Part shown: positions 39,144-48,734 of the stretch, piece after piece | How the letters are laid out: each line of letters begins with the position of its first letter | Numbering within the stretch: position 1 is the first letter of the stretch | NCBI GenBank assembly: GCA_016719635.1 | Contig: JADJYT010000001.1 | Span: forward strand, 806,001 to 870,000 | Direction of reading: 5' to 3' | Length of the DNA: 64,000 bases | Source of the DNA: Sphingobacteriales bacterium | Lineage (GTDB): Bacteria > Bacteroidota > Bacteroidia > Chitinophagales > JADIYW01 | Position numbers and translations under genes: made by a program | Notes under the pieces: model-generated | Told to the model about the DNA's origin: nothing | The model's input: the letters and a program-made list of their open reading frames with translations, nothing else | The model's database searches: none

Positions 39144-39202
39144 TTAATTCAGCCGCATCCACTCCCGCATCCAGCGTTCCGGGATTTCGTTGTTGAGGGC
39201 AG
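39144..39202. repeat. Right 59-bp direct repeat (3' end of ureohydrolase-like gene)
   Basis: Codes for the last residues of the gene (PERWMREWMRLN and stop). The other copy, at 33620-33678, keeps the same stop; the single mismatch (CAG/CAA in the plus strand) is synonymous (Leu). Confidence 0.92.
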
Positions 39203-40286
39203 TCAGATAATCTTTGTAGGTACAGGGCACCAGTATATGTTTCTGGATATCCAGATTATCATAGAGTATCTTCATCCACCAGCGGTCGCTCTTTTTACTT
39301 TTCATAAACACGAAATCGTTCTCCGCGTCATCAATCTGGACGATATAGATATTGAAATCATTTTCATCCACAATAGGATAATCGCTTCTGCGCAGGCTTA
39401 CCCCCTCCATAAAATACCATACCATCTGTGCCAGCTGCTTGGCGGTAATATGGCTTTTATCCCATTCTGGATTAAAGTCATAAAATCCGATACTCATGAG
39501 CTGGTCGCTCATGCCCGCATACCGTGCCAGTGCGCAGGCCTCATCCCCGAACAGTCCGTTCGGTGAAGGGTCAATTTGTCCCGGCGCGTCTGAAAAACGG
39601 ATAGCGTTTATATTATAGGTGACCATCGCGGCTTCCCGAAGATAAGGTTCGGCTTCAAAAACATGCTCGCGGATCTTGCCTACACGCAACATATCATGAT
39701 TCTTGCTGCTTAAAAACGATAATTGTTTTTCCTGCATGAAATAGGACTGATACGCCACCAGATTATATTTGCGCAGAAAAGAACTCAACAGAAAATCTTT
39801 CAGATAGGTTTTATGGATATCCACCTCACTGTTCTCCCAAACCACCTTAGAAGCTATTTGCGAAACGGTCATTTCATTTTCAAAAATTTCATGTGCCTTG
39901 AATTGTGCGGAAGCTAAAGCGGCATCACCGCCAATGATTACCGTGATGATATTATGTCTGAATAATTCCCTAAGCGTCTCTACCAATGCCACCAACGTAT
40001 CCACATAGGTTGCACCGGCGTTTATATTCCCCATATCCAGCAACTGCATGCCATTCGTGAAAGCAGAACATTGGTACAATTGTTTGCGCACTTCATCCGG
40101 ACCTTTCTCCGTACCGCGATTGGCGATATAACCTCTGAAATCCTCCACTCCTAAGATGGCTACCGAATAATTCTCCAGCGTCTGTTTGTCCTGATACAAG
40201 TGAATATAGTCTTTAACATAAGCATTGGACAGATAATAATCCTGCACGAACTGGGCGCCTACCGGCTGAAGAAAATCACTTAACAT
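39144..40286 (-). CDS. Ureohydrolase (arginase/formimidoylglutamase)-like protein, probably catalytically inactive
   Basis: 380 residues from MLSDFLQPVGAQFVQ. The fold is recognisable as the arginase superfamily: SVAILGVEDFRGYIANRGTE, PDEVRKQLYQC, LDMGNINAG, ITVIIGGDAALAS and SIGFYDFNPEWD. But the Mn ligands are not where expected: the GGxH motif reads GGDA, and no DxHxD or DxD pair is seen (MVTYNINAIRFSD). It may be a pseudoenzyme. Bacteroidota homologues are often annotated as formimidoylglutamase. Its last 59 bp are duplicated on the far side of the DGR. Confidence 0.75.
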   Translation of the reverse strand: MLSDFLQPVGAQFVQDYYLSNAYVKDYIHLYQDKQTLENYSVAILGVEDFRGYIANRGTEKGPDEVRKQLYQCSAFTNGMQLLDMGNINAGATYVDTLVALVETLRELFRHNIITVIIGGDAALASAQFKAHEIFENEMTVSQIASKVVWENSEVDIHKTYLKDFLLSSFLRKYNLVAYQSYFMQEKQLSFLSSKNHDMLRVGKIREHVFEAEPYLREAAMVTYNINAIRFSDAPGQIDPSPNGLFGDEACALARYAGMSDQLMSIGFYDFNPEWDKSHITAKQLAQMVWYFMEGVSLRRSDYPIVDENDFNIYIVQIDDAENDFVFMKSKKSDRWWMKILYDNLDIQKHILVPCTYKDYLTALNNEIPERWMREWMRLN

Positions 40287-40502
40287 GAATAGGTGTTTAA
40301 GCAAATATAAAGCTATGCAATTATCTGCAGAGATGAATTACTCAACGAGTGTTGATTAATAATCATGGCCGCAGGCTAAATTACCTCCGGCAATGACGGA
40401 ACTAAACCGCATGAAGTGATAGGGCATCACCCATGCAAAAAAGAGTCTTATGGTATTTGTTTATTAACCTTTTTACCTATGTGTTTAAAATAAATACTAT
40501 GG

Positions 40503-42038
40503 TTATGCTGCCCAGTTTTCCCTGTCTAAACTTCTGAACTGAATCGCTTCTGCCAGATGATCCGTTTGAATGTTTTCACATTTTGCCAAATCTGCTATCG
40601 TTCTCGCGACCCGTATGATGCGCTCATACGCTCTTGCCGACAGCCCCAGCCGTTTCATAGCCGTATTCAACAATTCCTGGGATGCATTATCCAGCGGGCA
40701 AATATCCCTGGTCAACTTTGTACTCATCTGCGCATTGCAATGGATTTCATCGTCCTTAAACCGTTCTACCTGAATCTGCCGTGCCGCCATCACCCGTTTG
40801 CGAATTTCACCACTGCTCTCTGATGTGCGTTTAGAAGACAAATCCTGGAGATTCACCGGCGTCACTTCCACATGCAAATCAATCCGGTCCAAGAGCGGTC
40901 CGGATATTTTATTCAGATATTTGTGAACCACGCCCGGCCCGCATACGCAATCTTTTTCCGGATGGTTGTAATAGCCGCATGGACAAGGATTCATACTCGC
41001 CACCAGCATAAAATTGGCCGGATAGTCGATAGAAAAACGGGCACGGGAGATGTTTACCTTCCGTTCTTCCATCGGCTGCCGCATCACCTCCAGCACGGTC
41101 CGTTTAAATTCCGGCAATTCATCCAGAAACAACACCCCGTTATGTGCCAGTGAAATCTCACCGGGCTGCGGATGCCCGCCGCCGCCTACCAGGGCCACAT
41201 CGGAAACCGTATGGTGCGGGGAGCGGAATGGCCGCTGATACAGCAAAGAGGCATCTTTCTTTAACTTTCCCGCAACGGAATGGATCTTGGTGGTTTCCAG
41301 CGCTTCCTGCAAAGACAAAGGAGGAAGGATGGTAGGCATCCGCTTGGCAAGCATGGTCTTCCCTGCTCCGGGCGGACCGATCAGAATTACATTGTGCCCT
41401 CCGGCAGCTGCAATCTCAAGCGCCCGTTTGATATTCTCCTGTCCTTTCACATCTGCAAAATCAAACGCTGTATGTTGGATATTGGCATAAAACTCATCGC
41501 GGGTTTTTACAATGGTCTGCTCCAGTGTTTTTTTATCTGCCAAAAAATCCACCACTTCGTCCAGATGCTCTACCCCATATACCTTTAACCCTGCAACAAT
41601 AGCAGCCTCCCGGGCATTTTGTATCGGTAAAATGAATCCTTCAAAGCCTTCTTTCTGTGCCTGAATGGCAATAGGCAGTGCCCCTTTGATAGGCTGCAGC
41701 TTTCCATCCAGTGAAAGTTCGCCCATGATGATGTAGTTGGCAATCTTATCAGCACTCAACTGTTCGGATGCCGCCAGAATGCCGATGGCAATGGGTAAGT
41801 CATAAGCAGAACCCTCTTTACGTATATCTGCCGGTGCCAGATTCACAATAATCTTGATGCGGGGCATATGGTATTTATTGACCCGCAAGGCACTCTCCAC
41901 CCGGCTCCAGCTTTCCTTGACAGCTGAATCGGGTAAGCCGACTAAAAAATAGTCTTTACCGGAACATACATTCACTTCCACGGTAATGGTGGTGGCATCC
42001 ACTCCGAACACGGCACTTCCAAACGTTTTCACCAACAT
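40503..42038 (-). CDS. comM: YifB/ComM family Mg-chelatase-like AAA ATPase
   Basis: 511 residues, full length. ComM is a hexameric helicase that promotes branch migration during natural transformation. N-terminal Lon-protease-like domain (VFGVDATTITVEVNV, FLVGLPDSAVKESWSRVESA), Walker A LIGPPGAGKTMLAKRMP, Walker B GVLFLDELPEF, and a Cys-containing MNPCPCGYYNHPEKDCVCG insert. The C-terminal SARAYERIIRVARTIADL ends the family domain. Single-gene unit. Confidence 0.94.
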   Translation of the reverse strand: MLVKTFGSAVFGVDATTITVEVNVCSGKDYFLVGLPDSAVKESWSRVESALRVNKYHMPRIKIIVNLAPADIRKEGSAYDLPIAIGILAASEQLSADKIANYIIMGELSLDGKLQPIKGALPIAIQAQKEGFEGFILPIQNAREAAIVAGLKVYGVEHLDEVVDFLADKKTLEQTIVKTRDEFYANIQHTAFDFADVKGQENIKRALEIAAAGGHNVILIGPPGAGKTMLAKRMPTILPPLSLQEALETTKIHSVAGKLKKDASLLYQRPFRSPHHTVSDVALVGGGGHPQPGEISLAHNGVLFLDELPEFKRTVLEVMRQPMEERKVNISRARFSIDYPANFMLVASMNPCPCGYYNHPEKDCVCGPGVVHKYLNKISGPLLDRIDLHVEVTPVNLQDLSSKRTSESSGEIRKRVMAARQIQVERFKDDEIHCNAQMSTKLTRDICPLDNASQELLNTAMKRLGLSARAYERIIRVARTIADLAKCENIQTDHLAEAIQFRSLDRENWAA

Positions 42039-42120
42039 AATCTGACTCTTTTACCCATTGAGAGACAAAAGAGTGCCGGATTCCATAAAATCGCACTGAT
42101 TTTTTTAGATTAATTTTATG

Positions 42121-42150
42121 ACAAAAAAAAACGGAGATGGTAATCTCCGT
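42121..42150 (-). terminator. Terminator after the paralogous lipoprotein pair
   Basis: On the minus strand: perfect 8-bp stem ACGGAGAT/ATCTCCGT with a TACC loop, followed by nine T (one G-free run). It lies 33 bp beyond the stop at 42183. Confidence 0.88.
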
Positions 42151-42182
42151 ATAGCTTCTTTGAATGTTCTCCGGCTAATAAA

Positions 42183-42800
42183 TTACTTAGCCCCCATTGC
42201 GATGGGAATATTGGGGGTGGCGTTGTATGCCCCGTCAATCACCTTGAATGTTCTGAAATCAGCGCTCAGGTTCACCCGCACCCAGCCATAGTGATACGTG
42301 TGGGATAAGGAATATATCATCACTATTGCAATATATTTATCTCCGGCACCGGCAAATCCATATTCGGTTGTATTCTCTTTATATCCGAAAAAGGTGTAAA
42401 GGCCCGCCCATAATCTCTCGCCTGGAGTAATTGCAGCCGGAGTTTGGTTCTTATCCAACGGTTTATCCATATATATAGGAATACCCGGATCAGGTGGTAC
42501 AGCTCCGATATTGTATGTTGAATCTATGTAAAAGCCCACATTATTGGAGGCTAGCAAACAAACAAAACTATCCAATGTTGGCGCTATCCTGGTGCGCAAC
42601 AATAGATCCACTTTTGAATCCAGGTTCAAATCCACTGAATCGAATTTATTTACTCCGGGAACTGTGGTAAATGTCTTATTATATACATTATAGATAATAT
42701 TTTCAGCATTGGGTTCTTTCGTACACGATGAAAAGAATACTGACAACAGGCCAACTGAAATCAGCAGGTTAAGAAAATTAGTTTTGGTTGTATTTTTCAT
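42183..42800 (-). CDS. Hypothetical lipoprotein, paralogue A
   Basis: 205 residues. The lipobox VFFSSC follows a hydrophobic signal. The motif KFDSVDLNLDSKVDLLLR looks like a small calcium-binding-type DxNxDxxxD loop. The end HYGWVRVNLSADFRTFKVID-GAYNATPNIPI is shared with the upstream neighbour. Function unknown. Second gene of a tandem pair before a terminator. Confidence 0.75.
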   Translation of the reverse strand: MKNTTKTNFLNLLISVGLLSVFFSSCTKEPNAENIIYNVYNKTFTTVPGVNKFDSVDLNLDSKVDLLLRTRIAPTLDSFVCLLASNNVGFYIDSTYNIGAVPPDPGIPIYMDKPLDKNQTPAAITPGERLWAGLYTFFGYKENTTEYGFAGAGDKYIAIVMIYSLSHTYHYGWVRVNLSADFRTFKVIDGAYNATPNIPIAMGAK

Positions 42801-42844
42801 GCTATATTTTTATGCGTATTAACAAAAATGATTAAGTTACAGTT

Positions 42845-43438
42845 CTATTTTGCCCCCATTTCTACCGGTACGTCCGGAATATAGTTATACGCTCCGTCGA
42901 TGACCTGAATCGTCTTTAAATCAGCGCTCACGTTGATTCTAACCCATCCATAGTGGTATTGTGTTGTAAGAGGGTTATCGATTGCAACAGGAATAAATTT
43001 ATCTCCGGCACCGGCAATACCCAGCGTGACTGCACTGATTCTGGATGCAAAGAATGCACCTTTTGCCCATTCTTTTTTAATCGGATCCAATACTACCGGA
43101 ACCTGACCCCTTTCAAGCAGTTTAGAAAAAAACAATGAACCGAAACTTTGCGTGGAGTCAACCAGTGATGCACTGCTGTTTCGTCCAATCAGTGCACAAA
43201 CTGCGCTGTCTGAACTTGTACTCCGAAACAGTAAGAAAGCAGCATCTACGTAGGTATCCCCGTTGAGATCTAGAGAATCGATAACAAAACCTCCGGTGGT
43301 ATTGGTCACTGTACGGTTAAATGTCCTATACAGTATATTCTCATCATTGGTTTCTTTACCACACGATATAAAAAGCAGCGAAACTGTTACAGTCACAAAA
43401 ATAAAATAAATGGTCTTTTTTAGCAAAGAAATTTTCAT
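42845..43438 (-). CDS. Hypothetical lipoprotein, paralogue B
   Basis: About 197 residues from MKISLLKKTIYFIFVTV; the 16 residues further upstream lack signal character. The lipobox LLFISC is followed by GKETNDENILYRTFNRTV. It shares the DSLDLNGDTYVDAAF loop, the GAGDKFIPVAI core and the HYGWVRINVSADLKTIQVID tail with the gene 44 bp downstream, so the pair arose by tandem duplication. Function unknown. Confidence 0.78.
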   Translation of the reverse strand: MKISLLKKTIYFIFVTVTVSLLFISCGKETNDENILYRTFNRTVTNTTGGFVIDSLDLNGDTYVDAAFLLFRSTSSDSAVCALIGRNSSASLVDSTQSFGSLFFSKLLERGQVPVVLDPIKKEWAKGAFFASRISAVTLGIAGAGDKFIPVAIDNPLTTQYHYGWVRINVSADLKTIQVIDGAYNYIPDVPVEMGAK

Positions 43439-43639
43439 AAAATTAGAATTATGTTTAAAGTTAGTACAAGTTTGGATAATAAACAATAATAACGAGCATT
43501 TGGCAGAAACAAATTAGAATCCGGACACTATTTTATTTTAAGCGTTTGAATTATAAAAGAATAACGGCTACTAGTACTCAGAATCATTTTTTTGAAAAGA
43601 AATTCTAAAGTCCTACATTTATTTTTTAAAAATCCAGTC

Positions 43640-44398
43640 ATGAAATCAGTTTTTCTATTTATCCTGACTTCTCTAATCAGCCCAACCTTTGCCCAATTCC
43701 ATCCCGCTGTGTTAGACTCCATCATGGTATTTGTGAAGGGTGGCGATTTTCAAATGGGAAGCAATGAGGGAAAACCGGACGAGCGACCTGTCCATACAGT
43801 TAAACTCAGTGATTTTTATATTTGCCAATATGAAGTAACGCAATCCTTATGGCAGCAGGTAACGGGTAATACGCAGGGTATAAAAAGCGATTGTTCTGAA
43901 TGCCCTGTTTACGACATAAACTGGGAAACCATACAATCTTTTCTGACCAAACTGAACCAGCTTACCGGCAGACAGTACCGCTTACCAACGGAAGCAGAAT
44001 GGGAATATGCGGCTACAGGAGGCGAAAAGAGCCATGGATATAAATACAGCGGCAGCAATAACTTAGATGAAGTAGCCTGGTACGAGCCGAATGCCGGAAT
44101 GAAAACACATCCGGTCGGGTTAAAGAAGCCTAACGAGCTGGGCATCTGTGATATGAGCGGAAACGTATGGGAATTGTGCAGCGACTGGTATCAGAAATCA
44201 TTTTACCAAAACAGCCCTGCAGAAAATCCGGTCAGTAGCAAAGTAAGTTCATATCGTGTTTCACGCGGCGGCTCATGGCGCAGCCCCGAACAGCGCTGTC
44301 AGGTGCGTGCCCGCAACAAGGATATCCGTGACCATCACATCGGCAACGGCGGATTCAGACTGGTCATGGAACCTAACAAAGACCGACAGGAAAATTAG
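43640..44398 (+). CDS. Secreted formylglycine-enzyme-fold (SUMF1) protein
   Basis: 252 residues from MKSVFLFILTSLISP, with cleavage near TFAQ; an in-frame start at 43592 would bury the signal peptide. SUMF1-type domain: MVFVKGGDFQMGSNEGKPDE, VTQSLWQQVTG, YRLPTEAEWEYAATGG, NEL-GICDMSGNVWELCSDWY and RVSRGGSWRSPEQRCQVRAR with the GNGGFRLV ending. This is the same fold class as GldJ and relatives of DGR targets, but no template-like signature is seen. Not enough to assign sulfatase activation. Confidence 0.82.
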   Translation: MKSVFLFILTSLISPTFAQFHPAVLDSIMVFVKGGDFQMGSNEGKPDERPVHTVKLSDFYICQYEVTQSLWQQVTGNTQGIKSDCSECPVYDINWETIQSFLTKLNQLTGRQYRLPTEAEWEYAATGGEKSHGYKYSGSNNLDEVAWYEPNAGMKTHPVGLKKPNELGICDMSGNVWELCSDWYQKSFYQNSPAENPVSSKVSSYRVSRGGSWRSPEQRCQVRARNKDIRDHHIGNGGFRLVMEPNKDRQEN

Positions 44399-44411
44399 AC
44401 TGTATTATAAA

Positions 44412-45179
44412 TTAAAGCGGTTCCGTTTTCACCGGCTTGCTTTTACCAGGAATGGTATATGTAAATCCTATCAGCCAGGAAAATCGATGAGATTGTGCAA
44501 CATACCTGTCATCCGGAGAATTGGTAGTGTTCCCGCTGCTGTTTGTTGTCGTAAAGCTGTTTGTCTGCGTACTTCTGAAATACTGATACCCCAATGAGGC
44601 ATTCACTGCAATTTGTTTGGAAATAAAATAATTTACACCCAACATCACTTCTGCCAATCCGCCTATTTTTTTCTTAGGCGTATTTGATTTGAAGGTACTG
44701 GTAATTTCTCCTGCACTGTTAAAATATGTTTGCTGTAAGATATAATACATGTCAAAAAACACACCGCCGCCCACTTGACCGTAGAACTTTAACTTATCCT
44801 TTTTACAAGGGAAATAATATCTGATGAACGGTGACAGCTCAAATAAACCATACGAATTTTTCGTTTCAAGATCCTTAATTCCAAAAGAATTGATTCTTTT
44901 ATCTTTTGAGTCCGTAATGGAGAATCCAACCGTACTGCCTACCGCCAAATTATCCATCACAAAATAAGCTCCTCTTGGATACACGCTGAAATACATGCTG
45001 CGCGATTCTGTTCTCGTCGTAATACTGTCAATATTTGAATGATTGTTTGATTTGGTAAAATTAAAATTACCTATATTTCCTTCTACCAGCCAATTTCCTT
45101 TTTGGGTTTGCGCCAGACCATTTTGAGGAAAACTCATTACAAAAACGGTTACAACAAAAAGAAAAGCCATCTTTTTCAT
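44412..45179 (-). CDS. Small outer-membrane beta-barrel protein
   Basis: 255 residues from MKKMAFLFVVTVFVMSF, signal cleavage near GLAQ. Alternating aromatic strands (GNWLVEGNIGNFNFT, FELSPFIRYYFPCKKDKLKF, YGQVGGGVFFDMYYI, LGVNYFISKQIAVNASLGYQ) and a final strand FSWLIGFTYTIPGK fit an 8-stranded porin-like barrel. Function unknown. Convergent with the SUMF1-like gene across 13 bp. Confidence 0.78.
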   Translation of the reverse strand: MKKMAFLFVVTVFVMSFPQNGLAQTQKGNWLVEGNIGNFNFTKSNNHSNIDSITTRTESRSMYFSVYPRGAYFVMDNLAVGSTVGFSITDSKDKRINSFGIKDLETKNSYGLFELSPFIRYYFPCKKDKLKFYGQVGGGVFFDMYYILQQTYFNSAGEITSTFKSNTPKKKIGGLAEVMLGVNYFISKQIAVNASLGYQYFRSTQTNSFTTTNSSGNTTNSPDDRYVAQSHRFSWLIGFTYTIPGKSKPVKTEPL

Positions 45180-45395
45180 ACTATTCATTTATGTAAAGTT
45201 AAACAGATAGTATGATTCAAGTGTAAATATAATACCAATTCATCTTTATAAAACTATTTCAGAAATGAATCAAAAAATATACTTAACTATGCTCAGGTTG
45301 TCTTACAATCGGTGGATTACTTTTTTTAACGAAGCGCTAACACCTTTTATGCAGGTTAATTTCTATAAATTCCAAAAAGTTCGTAACTTTTACTC

Positions 45396-47267
45396 ATGAA
45401 TGTAAAATCAGTAGAAACCAGGCCAGTGCGGAAGGGAATTTTCAAACAAAAGAAAGTCAGTACAATCGGGCAGTATACCGGCTACACAACTGCAGACTAC
45501 CGGGGATTTGAATATCACTCAGAATATCTGGAGATGCGTGACGGCACCAAACTTGCCGCTGACATCTTTTTACCCAAAAAATTGGAAAAGGGCAAAAAAA
45601 TTCCAACGATATTATACCTGACACGCTATGTCAGGAGCTTTGAAACCAAGTTTCCGTTCAGTTTATTATCAAAAACTTTATTCGGGCAAATTACTAAGAA
45701 AGAAATAGAATTTTTCACATCCTATGGCTATGCCGTAATGGTGGTGGATGTGCGCGGAACAGGTGCATCGTTTGGTACCCGTCATATGGAATTCAGTCCG
45801 GAAGAGGTGGAAGACGGCCGTGAAATTGTAGACTGGATTATCAGCCGGCCCTGGAGCAACCAAAAAGTAGGCTCTACCGGCATATCGTATTTAGGCACCA
45901 CAGCGGAAATGCTGTTGGTAAACCAGCACCCCAGCGTAAGAGCCTGCATTCCGCGCAGCAGTATTTTCGATTTGTATAACGATATTGCATTCCCGGGCGG
46001 TGTGCGGCACGGAAAATTCATCGAGGTTTGGCGGGACACCACCTTGTCCCTGGATAAGAACAACCTGAAATATATCGGTGCCGTTGCAAATGCAGTCATT
46101 AAAAATCCCAACCCTGTAAAAGCAGATAAAAAAGCAGAACAATACAAAACGGCACATGCACAGCATCAGGGGAATTTTGATATTTTTTCCGGCATGTACA
46201 AAATTACGTTCCGAAACGACATACATCCGGATTTAGGAAGAAGTATCAATGAATTCTCCGTGCATCATTATAAAGATAAAATTGAAAAATCAAAGACACC
46301 CATCTATCGTATCGGAGGCTGGTATGACGGTGCGCTCGCCAATTCCGCCATTAAAGGATATTTAAGCACTGAAAATTCGGTAAAATTATTGGTCGGCCCC
46401 TGGGACCACGGGCCTGCCCAACACATCTCGCCGTTTATCTATTCCAATAAGAAAACTTTTTCCGTTTGGACGGAAATGCTGCGCTTCTTCGATTATCATC
46501 TTAAAGACATTGACAACGGCATTATGGACGAACCGCCAATCAGCTATTATGCCATGGGGAAGGAACAGTGGCGGCATTCGTATGAATGGATGCCGAAAGA
46601 ATCCAGGTACAAAACTTTTTTCTGTTCTTCTGACAACATCCTTACCGAAAAGGAAAAATCCAAAACGGAAGGATGCCTGCACTATCCGATTGATTACAAA
46701 TTTGGAACAGGTGGCGGCGCACGCTGGAACAGCCTTACCATTAAATACCGCTACAAAAGACGTATCGCCTACAACGACTGGACAAGACGCACCAAAAAAC
46801 TGCTGCAATTCACATCGGAACCGCTGACGAAAAACATGGAGCTCACCGGAAATGCCACAGCAGAGATTTATCTCAGCTCCGATGCAAAAGATGTACAGTT
46901 GTTTGTGTATATTTCATCCGTGGATAAATTGGGAAGAGTGACCCATATAACGGAGGGGCAATTCAGGGGAATTCATAGGAAAGAATCGGATAAAAAGCCC
47001 CCTGTACCTGCGTTTGCACCGTATCATACCTTTGATAAAGGAGATGCTGAAGAATGGATTCCGAACAAAGTGGAGAAAATACATTTTGAATTAATCCCTA
47101 CATCGCACTTGATTAAAAAAGGAGAACGCATCCGCCTGTCGATTGCCGGCGCAGATGCCGATCATTTTGATATCCCGGACGATGCAGCCTGCATTTCAGC
47201 ATCCATGCAAATTTTTTGCACGCACGAATTTCCATCTTCCGTTCATCTGCCATTAATGGTTGTATAA
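45396..47267 (+). CDS. CocE/NonD family serine hydrolase (X-Pro dipeptidyl-peptidase-like)
   Basis: 623 residues, no signal peptide. An alpha/beta-hydrolase core contains MRDGTKLAADIFLP, VMVVDVRGTGASFGT and the nucleophile motif GSTGISYLGTTAEM. Later regions include YRIGGWYDGALANS and LLVGPWDHGPAQH with the acid and His. The C-terminal PepX-type jelly-roll domain is present (LTGNATAEIYLSSDAKDVQL and GERIRLSIAGADADHFDI). It could hydrolyse a peptide, ester or amide. First of three same-strand genes with very short gaps (10 and 11 bp). Confidence 0.86.
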   Translation: MNVKSVETRPVRKGIFKQKKVSTIGQYTGYTTADYRGFEYHSEYLEMRDGTKLAADIFLPKKLEKGKKIPTILYLTRYVRSFETKFPFSLLSKTLFGQITKKEIEFFTSYGYAVMVVDVRGTGASFGTRHMEFSPEEVEDGREIVDWIISRPWSNQKVGSTGISYLGTTAEMLLVNQHPSVRACIPRSSIFDLYNDIAFPGGVRHGKFIEVWRDTTLSLDKNNLKYIGAVANAVIKNPNPVKADKKAEQYKTAHAQHQGNFDIFSGMYKITFRNDIHPDLGRSINEFSVHHYKDKIEKSKTPIYRIGGWYDGALANSAIKGYLSTENSVKLLVGPWDHGPAQHISPFIYSNKKTFSVWTEMLRFFDYHLKDIDNGIMDEPPISYYAMGKEQWRHSYEWMPKESRYKTFFCSSDNILTEKEKSKTEGCLHYPIDYKFGTGGGARWNSLTIKYRYKRRIAYNDWTRRTKKLLQFTSEPLTKNMELTGNATAEIYLSSDAKDVQLFVYISSVDKLGRVTHITEGQFRGIHRKESDKKPPVPAFAPYHTFDKGDAEEWIPNKVEKIHFELIPTSHLIKKGERIRLSIAGADADHFDIPDDAACISASMQIFCTHEFPSSVHLPLMVV

Positions 47268-47277
47268 AATATAAACA

Positions 47278-48723
47278 ATGAAAAAGACTATACCGCAAGC
47301 AGGTTTGACAAAAGAAGAAATCGCCCGAAAATGGGAGGAATATACCGAACACGACATGAACTGGAAAGACGGTAAATTTTTCGGCTACGTCTATTATCCG
47401 GGAGATGACTATTACAACGTCATCAAGGAAGCCTATACCCTGTTTTCCGCAACCAACGCACTGAACCCGGCTGTATTTCCAAGTTTGAAGCAAATGGAAA
47501 ATGAAGTCGTCAGTATGGCGGCAGCTTTGCTGCATGGCGATGAAAACGTGAGCGGCAGCATGACATCCGGCGGTACAGAAAGTATTTTCATGGCTGTAAA
47601 GGCGGCGAAAGAATGGGCAAAAAAACACAAACACACCCATATTCCGCACATGCTGCTGGCGGAAACCGCGCATCCGGCTTTTTGTAAAGCAGCTGATACG
47701 ATTGAGTTGAATTACACCATCATCAAGGTCAATCAAAACTTTGAACTCGACATCGAAGATTTAAAAAGCAAGGTGAATTCCGATACTGTCCTCATTGTTG
47801 GTTCTGCCCCATCCTATCCGCAGGGCATTATCGATCCCATTGAAGAAATCGCACACATTGCCAGACAACAACGATGTTTATTTCACGTAGATGCCTGTGT
47901 CGGCGGCTTTATCTTACCTTTTTTAAAAATGGAAGGTATCAGCATTCCCAAATTTGATTTTGAAATTGAAGGGGTAACTTCCATGTCTGCCGATGTGCAC
48001 AAATACGGCTATGCTGCCAAAGGCGCCTCCGTCGTCCTGCATAAAAACGCAGAACTTCGAAAAGGACAATTTTACGTAAAAACAGACTGGAGTGGTGGTA
48101 TTTACGGATCACCTTCCTTTATGGGCACCCGTGGCGGCGGACCTATTGCCGCAGCCTGGACAGCTATCAGTCATATCGGGATGGAGGGATACCGGAGAAT
48201 GGCAAAAGCAACCTATGAAGAAACCATCTACATTAAGAGCCGCATTCAGCAGGAAATCCCGGAACTGGAGATTCTGGGCAATCCCATAGCAACCTTATTT
48301 GCATTTTCATCCGATTCAATTGATGTGTATGAAGTGGCGGATGAACTGGCCGAATTAGGCTGGACCATTAACCGTCAGCAACTGCCAGCCAGCCTGCATG
48401 TATTATTGAATAATATTCATGTCGGAAAGGGAGAATTGTTTATCAAAGATTTGAAGACATCCGTACAGAAAGCAAAAAGCTTCTCATTGGGACATTTGAA
48501 AAACAATTTGCAGCTTAGTGCTGTAAAAGGATTGAAGAAGCTGTTGAATGAAAAACAATTTTCTGCGCTGACACAAAAATTTTCCGGCGGAGAAAACCCT
48601 GAAAGCAAACGCAAAGCTGCCATGTACGGCATGATGAGCGAATTATCCGGCAGCGGATCTTTAAAAGACCTGGTATTGGATTATTTGGATAAACTGTATC
48701 AATCTGACGATAAAAAACAGTAG
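47278..48723 (+). CDS. Sphingosine-1-phosphate-lyase-like PLP enzyme
   Basis: 481 residues. Strong resemblance in motif order to eukaryotic S1P lyase: NALNPAVFPSLKQMENEVVS, GSMTSGGTESIFMAVKAAKE, HPAFCKAADTI, LFHVDACVGGFILPFL, the PLP-lysine motif SADVHKYGYAAKG (Lys242) and TDWSGGIYGSPSFMGTRGGG. Group II decarboxylase fold, but the pattern favours carbon-carbon lysis of a phosphorylated sphingoid base or similar aminolipid. Sits 10 bp after the hydrolase and 11 bp before pssA. Confidence 0.85.
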   Translation: MKKTIPQAGLTKEEIARKWEEYTEHDMNWKDGKFFGYVYYPGDDYYNVIKEAYTLFSATNALNPAVFPSLKQMENEVVSMAAALLHGDENVSGSMTSGGTESIFMAVKAAKEWAKKHKHTHIPHMLLAETAHPAFCKAADTIELNYTIIKVNQNFELDIEDLKSKVNSDTVLIVGSAPSYPQGIIDPIEEIAHIARQQRCLFHVDACVGGFILPFLKMEGISIPKFDFEIEGVTSMSADVHKYGYAAKGASVVLHKNAELRKGQFYVKTDWSGGIYGSPSFMGTRGGGPIAAAWTAISHIGMEGYRRMAKATYEETIYIKSRIQQEIPELEILGNPIATLFAFSSDSIDVYEVADELAELGWTINRQQLPASLHVLLNNIHVGKGELFIKDLKTSVQKAKSFSLGHLKNNLQLSAVKGLKKLLNEKQFSALTQKFSGGENPESKRKAAMYGMMSELSGSGSLKDLVLDYLDKLYQSDDKKQ

Positions 48724-48734
48724 TTTTGTTATAA

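Noticed and set aside
43640..44398. Second DGR target gene
   Set aside because: It has a related formylglycine-enzyme fold, but its 3' end shows no similarity to the template repeat.
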